Shown here: positions 11,600 through 21,530 of the stretch, piece by piece
Layout of the letters: each line of letters opens with the position of its first letter
Position numbering within the stretch: the stretch's first letter is position 1
Source of the DNA: Phytophthora colocasiae
Taxonomy: Eukaryota; Oomycota; Peronosporomycetes; Peronosporales; Peronosporaceae
DNA: 64,000 bases
Reading direction: 5' to 3'
Assembly (NCBI GenBank): GCA_018806915.1
Contig: JAGKQI010000100.1
Coordinates: forward strand, 868,001-932,000
The notes under the pieces: model-generated
Database searches by the model: none
What the model saw: only the letters and a program-made list of their open reading frames with translations
What the model was told of the DNA's origin: nothing
Program-made: the position numbers and the translations under genes

Positions 11600-12719
11600 A
11601 TGTATACAAATCGGTCAGTCTGCAGCACGCCACAGCCAGCCAAGATGTCTGTGGAGAAGACCGTGTTCACTGCTGCGATTCTCGGCCTTGTCCTCGTCGA
11701 AGAAGCCCTCGCATTCATCGCGCAGCCTGCGCCACTAAGGTCACTCCTGTCCCTCAAGGGGACATTCAATTTCAAAGCACTGAGTGATGGAGACTGCCGC
11801 TTTAATTTTCGGTTCTGGAAAGCCGACATGGTTCGCCTTTGTAAAGTATTACAAATAGAGGACGAGTACAAGCTACCAAGTCGTGTTCGCGTGGATGGAT
11901 TAGAAGGGTTGTGCATCCTGTTGCGTCGTCTGAACTATCCTGGTCACTACGACGATCTCGCCGTGATGTTTGGACGCTGGCCCACAGCACTTTCCCTCAT
12001 TTTTCGCTTTATGGTGGACCTATTTCACGCCAAGTTCAAAGGACTGCTTGCGTTAGAGTGCGGAATTCTCAGTGTTGAGCGGTGCGATGCGTACGCTCAA
12101 GCTTTAATTGCGCGCGGTAGCCCCCTCATGAGGTGCATCGGCTTTATCGACGGCACCGTGCGCGCAATTGCACGCCCGACGTGCGAACAGAGAAACTTTT
12201 ACAACGGCCACAAGCGAAAGCACGCGCTAAAATACCAAGGAGTCATTGCTCCTGACGGACTTTTCATCGATTTTCACGGACCGGTTGCTGGTCGTCATTC
12301 ATGACATGTTTCTTTTGCGAGAAAGTCGCTTGCTGCAACGACTTACCACTGAACACAGCGATACTTATTGCATTTATGGCGACACATCCTACCCAAATAA
12401 ACCTGTGCTTCAAGTTGGCTACAAGGGCTCTCGCTTGTCAAGGCAGCAAGAAGACTTTAACAGCACGATGAGTGCTATTCGCGTTTCTGTTAAATGGGGT
12501 TTTGGTGGAATTACGAGGCTGTGGCCGTACGTGGACTTGAAGGTGGCCTCCAAGCTCCTGCTTTCTCCTGTAGGAAAGTACTACTTAGAGGCTGCTCTGC
12601 TAACTAACCTTAGAAACTGTACTAGCCCAAACCAGATCAGTAGATATTTTGGTGTTACACCCCCTAGTCTAGACGACTACGTAGCACTAGTTGCTTCTAC
12701 TGAGGAAGTCGAGTTGTAA
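11600..12719 (+). pseudogene. PIF/Harbinger transposase, one frameshift
   Basis: Two overlapping frames together encode one DDE_Tnp_4-like transposase of about 370 aa. The first part (11600-12304) carries the first catalytic Asp in GFIDGTVRAIARPTCEQRNF. The second (read from about 12295 to 12719) carries DMFLLRES, the YGDTSYP block and the conserved AIRVSVKWGFG segment. At about 12296-12300 one extra base turns GRHSDMF into a stop. Because both halves otherwise match the family throughout, this is a recent single-base lesion or a base-call error. ATG candidates are 11600 and 11645. It converges with the Myb-like gene, their 3' ends overlapping by 33 bp. Confidence 0.85.
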
Positions 12720-13319
12720 ACGCTCATAGCACTTCAATAAATGCCATACGCTCTTCCTTTCTAAAACTAGTCGTTCACGATCTAAAGCCAAACGACTCTC
12801 TTCGTTGGCAACCTTTCGTAATTCCACAGCCCTAGTAACTTCGTCTCTCTCTTTGACATGGGCCATTAACTCGGCAAAAGAGTCATGTTTGGTCTTCTTT
12901 CTGCTCATGCCGGTCATAGCCTCGTCACGCATGGCGTCGGCGCGCTCTTCATCCATCGCCTTCGCCTCCTTCTCTCGCTTTTTTTCGTCACGAACGTTCT
13001 CAGCATCCTCGTGCAGTTCGAGCACGTCGGCAAGCAAGTCGTCTCGTTCGGTGGGTTCCTCCGCAATACCACTAGCAGCTGTACTCTTAGCCATCTTGGT
13101 CTTAAATTCAGCAAGAAGCAGCATGCACCGCTCACGGCAGCGTCGTGCGTCCACCTCCAAGGCCATTGCACCAGCTACAGTTGCCCACGCAGCGGTTTTG
13201 CCACCGCGCTCTACTTGAAAAGGATTGACGGCCAAGATTTCCTTCAGCAGTGCGTCGTCATTAGTGTTGTCGAAGCGCACTTGAGTCTTGCGCTTCTTGG
13301 ATGGGCGGGCGGGTTCCAT
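12687..13319 (-). CDS. Myb/SANT-like protein of the Harbinger element (210 aa)
   Basis: Intact ORF. An N-terminal basic stretch (KKRKTQVRF) is followed at about residues 20-75 by a Myb/trihelix-like segment with regularly spaced Trp and Ala (TAAWATVAGAMAL, then a Cys/Arg-rich helix). A long charged, probably coiled-coil half rich in E, K, R and D follows. PIF/Harbinger elements need such a Myb-like partner to carry the transposase to the nucleus and to the element ends. The gene starts near the right terminal repeat and converges with the transposase gene. Family assignment rests on this arrangement and on composition, not on a motif unique to the family. Confidence 0.75.
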   Translation of the reverse strand: MEPARPSKKRKTQVRFDNTNDDALLKEILAVNPFQVERGGKTAAWATVAGAMALEVDARRCRERCMLLLAEFKTKMAKSTAASGIAEEPTERDDLLADVLELHEDAENVRDEKKREKEAKAMDEERADAMRDEAMTGMSRKKTKHDSFAELMAHVKERDEVTRAVELRKVANEESRLALDRERLVLERKSVWHLLKCYERLQLDFLSRSN

Positions 13320-13597
13320 TATCAGTCGGCTGGTGGATTTGAGAGTGCAGCAGTGACCACCACCACCACGAACTCACTGAGGCTGACAGAACCACCAACT
13401 ATTGTATACACTTAGCAGTCGCTGCGCTCTTTGGTTATACAGTTGTATGGACGTAGTGTATAATATGAACGAACGGGAAATCCTCTATCTAGACGTTGCC
13501 ACAGCGGTACAACGAACGTCTTCGTCTCGTCTCTTCCCAGCAAGCGGTAAAAGGAAGGGCGCTACACGCTCGTTGGCTGTTGCTAAACCACTCTATT

Positions 13598-14313
13598 ATT
13601 TGTTTGCCGACACAAGAGAAGCAATAATATTATGGTCAATGTTAGATGTACCGAGTGGTCGTACTTAAGCGCCTGTTAGCGTTACTCTGTCTGAAATGCC
13701 TCAAGGCACAAGAAGCACTTTGCGCGTACTGCAACCACACGTGACAAAAAAGAGGGGTTTTATATGGTATTATATCCAGAGCGTTTTCATAAATTTCAGC
13801 GTTCGTAGAGGTTCTATTGAGTGGCTGACAGCGACCCGCTGTAGCTTGTTGTTCGAATGTAGGTCATGGTGTGGGTTTACACATTATAGAGTTCACCAAA
13901 GTGAGTGTTGTTGGAATGTACAAAAGACTTTGGTACGCAAAGTCTGCATGGGTCGCAGTTCGTTCGTTGCACTATCTGCTGTGAGGCACCTCTGGATCTT
14001 TCAGGAGCGGGATACGTGTACGGGTATCTAGGCAAGTAGATAGTGATTCTTACAGGGCATTCATTAGTAGCCCCAATGAAAGCAGGACACGACAAGATCA
14101 GGAAGAAATGTTGCATTACCATAGCTACTGTAGAAATTTTAGTATGTACCGCAGCCGCATCAACGACTGACTGGGTTTCGCCGGCATTTTGGTGCCTTTG
14201 ATGAAGCACTCAAAAACTTCGCGACACACTCGGTACCTCCAGTTACAGTGATGTAACTGCAGACACTCAGGTCTACTCAACGTAACAAATGTGCGATTTG
14301 AGTAGCGCAATCT
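13598..14313. other. Intergenic, no gene recognised
   Basis: Short open frames on both strands show no family resemblance, and nothing repetitive stands out. It lies between the right end of the Harbinger element and a MULE fragment and may be decayed transposon sequence. Confidence 0.5.
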
Positions 14314-14650
14314 TCATTTACTTACATGGCCGTATATATCGTTTACCATAATCAAAAACAGTTTGTAGCGCGACTCGTTCGTATTGTGCGTGGCGTCAAT
14401 GAGCAGGACTTCAGGGAACGCATTGAACCAGCGCCGCATGTGTCTTGTTTGAATCGTGATCGTCTGCGCCGTTTTGTTGTCATCCACAAACACGGTCGCT
14501 CGATTGCCACGACTCTCGCACACCTCTCGTAGAACAGATTCGAGGCGCTCTTCGGTTGTCTCTTTTCTTCGACGCTTCTCCCTCAACTTGGTCACCATGT
14601 TGTGCACATCTCAGGAAAAAATCCGCGAGCTGCTGGATTTAACCTGGCGC
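14314..14650 (-). pseudogene. MULE transposase fragment (start of DDE domain)
   Basis: On the minus strand the segment reads VHNMVTKLREKRRRKETTEE... then RHMRRWFNAFPEVLLIDATH and NTNESRYKLFLIMVNDIYGH. The block FPEVLLIDATHNTN is the first catalytic region of MULE transposases and matches the two larger MULE genes in this window (FPEVLQIDCTHKTN; FSELLLVDCSHKTN). A TGA stands just upstream of VHNMVT. A GTAAGT follows YGH; no convincing next exon was found. It is an isolated, truncated copy. Confidence 0.8.
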
Positions 14651-14907
14651 TCAGACTCGCTGTCGCTCACCAAACCTGTCACGTCATGATACGCTCAATA
14701 GTACGCAGCGGGGTCGTACAGTACACAAATACCTGTCAACTTGCCGGATTCTTGCATCTGAACTTGAGTGATCGAGATTTCGAAATGAAGGTCTCACAGC
14801 GCTTGAGGATGGAAGAAAGGGGAGAGGAGGAGTTTCATGTTTTCAGAAATTCCTTCTTTTAATAAATTTGATGTACGATATTTTTTCACTATGCTTTTTT
14901 ACAGTAA

Positions 14908-15376
14908 CTACTCGTTAAGGTTTTTCATCGAGCGAACGAGACTTTCCAACGTTGACACAGGTATCGCGTTCCATGCGATCTTGATAGCCTCGATTACTGT
15001 CATACTTCAACCTGGCTGCAATGTGCGCAGCCGTGAGCACAGGGCTCGACGCTCCTCGTGGACCAAGTTCTCGGAGTTATGTACACCTCCTGCACCCGAC
15101 GGACCGAGATGGGCAGCTGCAGCCCTTTGAGCTGTCTAGCGCTCACACCAGTCTTTAATGCCTTACGAAGGAAGCTACGCTCTGCAGCAACATCAGTATT
15201 TTGGGCCTTGCTGAGCTCTTCTTCCAGTCATACGACTCTGGATCGTCCAGGAAGCGTTTTACGACCTTCTATGACCGCCCTACACGTGCTGCAATAGAGC
15301 TGACGGACAGCCCGCCCTCTTGGTGAGCGAGAATATTGCCCTCCTCGACCTATGTTAACGGCTTGCCTCTCCCCAT
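14908..15376 (-). pseudogene. Internally deleted Tc1/mariner transposase relic
   Basis: Read from the ATG at 15376 on the minus strand: MGRGKPLT-stop-VEEGNILAHQEGG, then LSVSSIAARVGRS-stop-KVVKRFLDDP. This is the helix-turn-helix N-terminus of a Tc1-like transposase with two in-frame stops. Near 15000-14908 the frame TVIEAIKIAWNAIPVSTLES followed by LVRSMKN and a stop is the usual Tc1 C-terminus. The DDE core between them is missing, so the copy kept only its two ends, as the hAT satellite unit did. Terminal repeats were not identified. Confidence 0.85.
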
Positions 15377-15745
15377 CTACAGAAATCAACACGAAGCCCA
15401 TTATTAGCAACCACCCGTTAGGACGTCTCCACGCTGCATTAGAGTCGCTAAAATGCGTAAATGGCGCCGTAGACGACGTCAAACTGGAGTGAACAGCCAC
15501 CAGGTCTATCTTTTTCGCGCTTGGGCTTCCCTGCTCCCGGTAGAATTTTGGTTATAGCTTGGCCCCCACAAGTTCGAGCGGCACCGCAACCGCCAAGAGC
15601 TGCTTGATATTGGCTAAAACGCTGGGCTTCAATGTGTTTGATTTAGAAAAATAATCCGAGTTTTCGGCTATATTATACTGTACGGACCCCTCCACAAAGC
15701 AAAAAGGACGACCTTAGCGCCCAGATTCAGATATTACTCAGAACT
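15377..15745. other. Intergenic, no gene recognised
   Basis: No coding pattern was found on either strand. The far end borders the first CCAGG motif cluster of the neighbouring MULE, whose exact left end could not be fixed. Confidence 0.5.
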
Positions 15746-15964
15746 CTGATTCTCCAGGTATTGTCCAGACTGTATTCCAGGTTTCTTACAGGTTTCATAG
15801 TTTGGTCTGCAAGTAATCTAAACGGGGAGCCATAGTTTACCAGCCCAGAGTTTTCTTGGTTGGAAACCTGGGCAATTCATATGTGACGAAATTGATCAAA
15901 ATCGGAAGTGGCACCGATGAAAATGTGTTGCAAGCAGTAGGCCCAAAACTTTTCCAGGTATTTA

Positions 15965-16700
15965 TCAGATATTATCTGGACAAGATGTAGATGATGCAGG
16001 TATTATCCGGGTTTGCCAATGTATTGAAGTTGTTACGCAATCATTCACATCTCCCTGACTAGCGGCGGCGACCCTTGGACATGACGTGGTCCAGCATGGA
16101 AAAACGCAACCGGGTGACACCACCAGGAGAAACATCGCTGGGCGCGTTACTGTCCACAGTAGTCGACAAACAAAGACACCACAACTGTCGCTATCTGTCT
16201 GCATAGGTGTCGTCACAGGGAGAATCGTGTACTCAGCATCTTGAAGAGACCCAGCACAGATTTCAGTAGCCATCTTCTGTAGTTTCTTCGTGTTTTTCTT
16301 CCCTCCCATGCTGTCGTAGATATGGACTGAGGCCGCAGCGCGATCTACGACGATACACCCCCAATGGACGCTGCCAAAATTAACAGGGAGCAATGCGAAC
16401 GGATGTTCCTTGATAGCGACTGAAATCCCCTGCAGAGTTTTGACAGTGAGAATGGTGTTGTTAGCTTTCCCTCCTTTCTTTGGTGGTGGTATCACCACCG
16501 TCGCATTGTTCTTTAAACGCGACAGTACCACCGCAAACGCCCTCATGGCGTTATCATTTAACCAAGCAGACCCTCTAAAGCAGTACAAGTCTGAGTAGGT
16601 CAGGTCAAATCCAAATCCAGGTAGCAGTGTGTATGGTCAGCTTTCCAAGAATTTCAACATTACCGTTGTAGCCGGGATTGGACTGTCCAGAAGCGGCTTT
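15965..16700 (-). pseudogene. Ulp1/SENP-like (C48) cysteine protease domain of MULE A
   Basis: The frame shows AWLNDNAMRAF, then LLPVNFGSVHWGCIVVD (catalytic His in VHW), IYDSMGG (catalytic Asp) and DSDSCGVFVCRLLW (Gln/Asp region and nucleophile Cys). These are the expected landmarks of an Ulp1 peptidase, which cleaves ubiquitin-like modifiers. Beyond CRLLW the frame is lost. In MULE B the same domain is fused downstream of the transposase, so here it is the C-terminal part of the element's protein and not a separate host gene. MULEs that carry Ulp1-like domains are known from plants; the oomycete version is inferred. Confidence 0.85.
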
Positions 16701-19700
16701 ACAACTCCAGTCAGCCAAGAGCAACATTGAACAGCTTCGCGGCACGTCGCTTGCAGGTTCCACAACCACTTCATCGCATTAATCTACTCTCTGGTGAAAT
16801 GGCCTTCCTTCGCAATGTGAACCACGAAACGTTCAGTGTCGTCAGCTCGCTCTCCCTCACTGTCCAGTTCAATAGTCTCCCCTTTTGCCAGGCCCCCCTT
16901 AAGTTTATCTAGAGCGCAGTCCACCACAGATTCACGTAGGCGAAACATTACTCGCTCGGGCACAAATTCATCATCGACACGCCACTGCATAACTATGTTC
17001 GATCCTTTTGCTTTCATCGGCAGTGTTGCCACAAACGAACTAACCTCGCGAACACCTGGTGCTGTAGCCTTCAGTATCGCTACAATTTCGCAGACATCCT
17101 TGTCTCGCAACAGCGCCCGTAATTTCATCCCATTGTTGTACTCTTTTAAAGCCGTTTTCGCCTTTTCCCTTTGTGCTGCTCCGTTGAGACGAGGTCTCCC
17201 AACACGTCTGATATTTCCAGTAAGTCTGATACTAGGCGATACTGTAGTTTTAGTAGCGGACGCTGCTGTGGTCGCCGGGACAGCCACTTGTGTAGGGGAA
17301 TCGTCGTCTACGTCGCCATTTTGATCGGTCGTTTGTTCATCACATTGGCCACTATCACCAGACTCATCATTAGCGTCTGTATCGAAATAATCTCCAGATG
17401 CAGGGTCGTTTTTCGACGAGGCAGATCGTCCTAGTAATGATTTCCCTTGACGAAAGTTATACCACCACTGGTCAAGGTCTCGCATGGCATCTTCAAACTG
17501 GTCATTTGGAATCCTCGCCAGCTCTCCACTTATGCGGCCAAACATTTGTTTAGCACGTCTGTACTTCTCGGATTCGTTCAATGTCCGAGCGGCGGCGTTG
17601 CCTTTCGCCTGGTAAATCTTAGCCACAAATGGTTCTGGCACCTCCCTCAGTTCGGCCTCGTCGAGACGGCTTTGTCCAAACCACCTACAACGGCAATAAG
17701 CACAAAAAAACGTGTGAGTACATGGGATACCTGGCCAAAACCTGCTTGCACGCTGACTTAAGCTGGCCAAAAGCTGGGCAAAATGTGGGCTCACCTGGGT
17801 GAAATCGTAGAGTACGGAATAACAAACGAGTTGCTAGACTTCTTCCTGTACGCCATCACGTGTCTACACGGAAGCTTCATCGTTTGGGAAAACTCGCAGT
17901 CGCACGTCCAGCTTTCTTTCTCCAAAAGATACTCATGTTCACCGCGCTGCACAGTGACAGTAGTGCCGTGGTCTTTGAAGGTGTAGTTGTCAGAGGTCAT
18001 TGGATTTATCGCAAGGTCAAACTGAGATTTGATTGCAGCCGCAACCCACCGTGTTGTCATGCCCAAAGCCACATTCACTTCCTCGGGGTACCCATGATCT
18101 CGCAGCGTACCAGGCATTTCGACCTTCGTCTTGTAGGATTCTTCTACTCGCTTTTGGTAGTCCAGCAGTACACGCAAACTAGATCGCATCGACAAATGCC
18201 CCTTGAGGAAGAGCTTCAACTTCCCGAACAAACTTTCTACGCGATTGTTGGTGTGATTCCCAAAGTGAGGTATATCCATACGATAAGCCATCACCCACAT
18301 CTCTGTACACCCATTCCAGTTCTTGTTGAAATAATCCCACAGTGTTGTACGACCATCTTTAGTAGCAAGACTCCTGAACTCGTCCCGGTGAACGGCGTAC
18401 TCGTCCGCGGACTTAGCGTAGGTCATATTCGTGATGGTGTGTTTCATTTGCGTCAACACATCTTCGTCATAAAATCCGTGCACTTTGGACTTGCGGATAG
18501 TGTCTTGTAACCACTTTATCACGTGGAAATGACAGTATAGGATTCGGGCCTCAGGGAACTTCTTGCGGACTACTTCCACTTCGTTCAGATCTTTATCAAC
18601 GATGGAAATGCGAACGAAACGCCAGTGTTCATTAACACGCTTGAAATGGTCTAGCGCCTTGGACATGTGCCAATCCCCGTTCGTTTCAATCAGTGAATAC
18701 TGCACCGGCTGCCCATGACCAAATTGATCCATCGCCACCAGTGTTAGCAACTGATAGTTGTATCTTTACACAATAGCAAAACGAAACCTGGTCAATACCT
18801 GGATAAAACCTGGAATAGCAAAACGGATCTAACTTACTGGTTTGTCTTGTGCGTGCAATCAATTTGCAATACCTCTGGGAATCGGTCTGCCATCGCACGC
18901 ATGTGCCCACTCGTAACCGAAGTGACGCCGGTGTCACCTCGGGCGCTTTCGTGAACAGAGGACGCATTGTTAGGGGACTCCAAGTTGAAATCGACAATCA
19001 TTTCTGCTACAGCATCATCGTCGGATAACTGTACACCTATGACCACACAATGAGGGTTATTAGACACATGAAAACATGAAGCTACATCCCAAACTTACCT
19101 TGCTTTCGCATCCTTGACACCAAGTTGCGCACGTCATCCATAGTTACACGATGGTTCGAATTGCTTCGAATGTAATTGTAGATACTTGGAGTACCAGCCT
19201 GGGCTTCGACCAGTAACTCGATGCCAGGAATAAGCGGCGAACCCTCGGAAACCTGCCTAATACCTGGATAAGACCTGTAAATGTCTACACTCACCGAGTG
19301 ATTGTGCCGGTAAATCTCGCGCTTGACGGAGACTCCCCAACTTCCACCTTGACGTTTCGTTACCTGAGCCAGCATCTGGAACGGGCACTCAGTCGTATTA
19401 AATTTGTGCGACGTACGCTTGCCACTCGACCTGTCTCGCTCCGCCCACCCATGCGTACAGATGAACTTACGCTGAAACGGTTCCATTTCGGCTGGTACAA
19501 GCGGTATATCCGAGTTAGGGAGCCCTTGGTAGCGCACTTGACCTCGAAGATCGGCATTGCGTCGGTCTATTTTGACTGTTTCCTTCACGACAATCTTCTG
19601 CCGCGTTGCGGCTATGTACTCCTTTAAGCATTGAGCTCAAGCCACGAGGCATGGTGCTGCTTGAAGGCAGGTACACGGATCATTTCTTCGTCCTCTACGT

Positions 19701-20135
19701 CCGAGACCGAGCGCTTCTTCCCTTGCCGACGAGTTATTATGCCTCCTTCTGGATTCTCTGTCGTTCCTTCTCCTGTGCCGTCTTCTACCAGGTTTGCGTC
19801 CAGGTTACCGCCCAGGTTTGTGCTCAGGGTGCGAGTCGTGGAGACTGGTGAACTCGGTACCGTAGATGCTTTCTCTTCGTCGTCGAAGCTTGAGTCCGCT
19901 TGCTCCCCACCCGTGCTATATCCTTCTTCGTGTCGATCATCTGCGTTGGCGACATCTTCTCTGTTACTGCGTGCTGAAACTGCAGCGCCTGGACTTGTGT
20001 TAGCGCAGTTGCCGCCTGAGAGCGTGTTCGTGCGTCTGCCGTATTCGCCAGTGCCACTCGTGCAGTTTCTTCTTCAGCACGAGCTTGCTCAGCCATCTGG
20101 GCTTTGATCTGCGCCGTCTTGTGGGTGCGCGCCAT
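15965..20135 (-). pseudogene. MULE A polyprotein gene: zinc finger, MULE transposase, SWIM, AT-hook, Ulp1 protease
   Basis: Parts in transcription order. From 20135, MARTHKTAQ and a charged N-terminus. Then a Cys/His DNA-binding domain (KFICTHGW, TECPF, HNHS), about 19588-19100. An intron at about 19037-19098. The first DDE block FPEVLQIDCTHKTN. An intron at 18764-18837. The MULE core at 18763-17795 (SIVDKDLNEVEVVRKKFPEA, CHFHVIKWL, NHTNNRVESLFGKLK), ending in the SWIM finger CDCEF...CRH. An intron at 17685-17794. Then a linker with an AT-hook-like RRVGRPRL, and an Ulp1 domain. Lesions include a frame change near 19625, a stop after HFTRE (16784) and frame changes before and after the Ulp1 domain, so it is a pseudogene. 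MULE B has introns at the positions of the 18764 and 17685 introns, in the same phase. Confidence 0.85.
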
Positions 20136-20385
20136 CTTTTGCTGTCGCCGCGTGAAAGCGGCCACGCGTCAGATTTCCCCCCAATTGGTGGCTGAGAGGG
20201 AAAAATAATTATGACGGTAAAATATCTGGATAAATTACAACCTGGATAATCCCTGGATGCATGTGTAATTTAATGTAATGTATTTACGGTTTCGCGTAAC
20301 CTTTTTACACTGGCTAGACTCTATACCCTGGATGCGACCTGGAAATTACCTGATGAGAAAAACCTGGGACGCAGCGATGCCGAAG

Positions 20386-21530
20386 CAAAAATCATATCAC
20401 TCCCTCAAAACCTACAATAAAAGACGGAAGTGACAAGCTTGGGGGCTCGAAACTCAATGCTGAGAGTCTGAGCGCATCTCCACCTCTGGCTGACATCGCA
20501 AACCAAGCAGAATTAACGTCAACAACTTTCATTACGAGCAGTTCACTGGGTATTTGGCGTTTGGGAAGTTCTGCATATCCAAGCATCCATACAGCCGCAG
20601 AGTTGATGCAAGTGAGACCCTGGGCAATTTCAAGAACATCCTGCTATCTCGCAGGTCTGGAATGCCACAGACTGGGGATTAACGGGAATGCCTTCAAGTG
20701 GTTCATACGCTGTACGATATTGAAATGTGTGTTACGAGAACTACCCGACGATCTGGATACCAAATGGCCTTGAAACACAATTATCCAAGTGGAGTACATT
20801 GGCTTTGCTATTACTGGAAATAGTGACGACTCTGCAAGATTCAGAAGCTCTACAAGCTTCAGACGAAGCTCCAGCTCTACCTACACGACGAAGAAGTCTA
20901 CGTAAAGTTGTCTCTATTGATGCATCTGGTATGAAGCCAGTGAGACGAGTGATCTTCCTGCTTCGAGTACAGCGGTTGTAGCCAAGCCTCGGACGAGCAC
21001 GGGTTAGGGGACCTCGAAATTGCGAACTTCGCTGCTCGTCGTTAAGTGCGCGATCTGGAAATCATCGAAATGTCCGCTCGTGTGCATTAAGTTCGCGAGC
21101 AACGAGCGCGCTGACTCGAATGCTCGTTCGAGCTCATTCCTGTACCCATTAGACTGGGGCCATGCTCGTTCTAAGTTAATGCGATTGGTAGAAAACCAAA
21201 TTGAAATTTTACATTGCGATCTTAGATCGTCGCTGCCATTGTAAGATTTCTTCACTGGAGCTAAGTGCCAGCGCTCGTACTTCACCGTGATCCTTCTAGA
21301 CTCCTGTTTCGGCAGGAACTACATCTTTAGGCACCCAAATCCAGTGTTGCTGTTGACATTCAAGTTCTGGACGAGCCACTACCACCGACACCTGCCCCGA
21401 GGTTCGTCACTACCGCCAGGAGCTGCTGCGGTCTACCACCGCGTGAGAAGTGCTGCCGACCCCTGAATTCCTGCTGGAGGCATCTGCTGCGATCTAGTTC
21501 GGACAAAGCCCCAGAATCTTTAGTGGTATT
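20386..21530. other. Intergenic, no gene recognised
   Basis: The open frames at 20561-20981 and, on the minus strand, 21004-21285 have no recognisable family pattern. The last 200 bases are the upstream region of the hAT protein gene at 21531. Confidence 0.5.

Larger units (their letters stand above)
11466..13594. mobile_element. PIF/Harbinger DNA transposon, about 2.13 kb, two convergent genes
   Basis: Imperfect inverted repeats bound the region: AGAGTGTTTTAGCTCCAGC at 11466-11484 matches the reverse complement of the sequence ending GCTGTTGCTAAACCACTCT at 13594, with a few mismatches over about 24 bp. Flanking ATT at 11463-11465 and 13595-13597 could be the 3-bp target duplication. ATT is not the TTA/TAA usual for this superfamily, so the exact ends carry some doubt. 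The two genes inside, a DDE_4-type transposase and a Myb/SANT-like protein, are the normal gene pair of PIF/Harbinger elements. Confidence 0.75.
15750..20380 (-). mobile_element. MULE DNA transposon A (decayed, transposase-Ulp1 type), about 4.6 kb
   Basis: The limits given are the outermost clusters of its CCAGG motif, not mapped termini. The left cluster (15752-15785, 15954) has the motif as CCAGGTATT or CCAGGTTT on the plus strand. The right cluster (20228-20378) has it inverted, as CCTGGATAA and relatives. Inverted subterminal clusters suit a DNA transposon. Long terminal repeats and a 9-bp target duplication were sought and not found. The element encodes the minus-strand gene at 15965-20135, homologous along its length to the better preserved MULE B at 38090-42517. 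Confidence 0.75.

Noticed and set aside
12805..13218. 137- and 176-codon plus-strand frames opposite the Myb-like gene
   Set aside because: Antisense shadows of the charged coiled-coil region of the minus-strand gene.
11464..13600. TTA as the Harbinger target duplication
   Set aside because: TTA is present at the left end (11464-11466), but the right flank reads TAT; only ATT matches on both sides.
15700..20400. Long terminal repeats and 9-bp target duplication for MULE A
   Set aside because: Left and right flanks were compared by eye and only weak similarity near GCG(T)CCCAG was found, so ends are left open.
20561..20981. Possible Copia-like fragment
   Set aside because: A few words looked retrotransposon-like, but no protease, integrase or RT motif could be followed in any frame.
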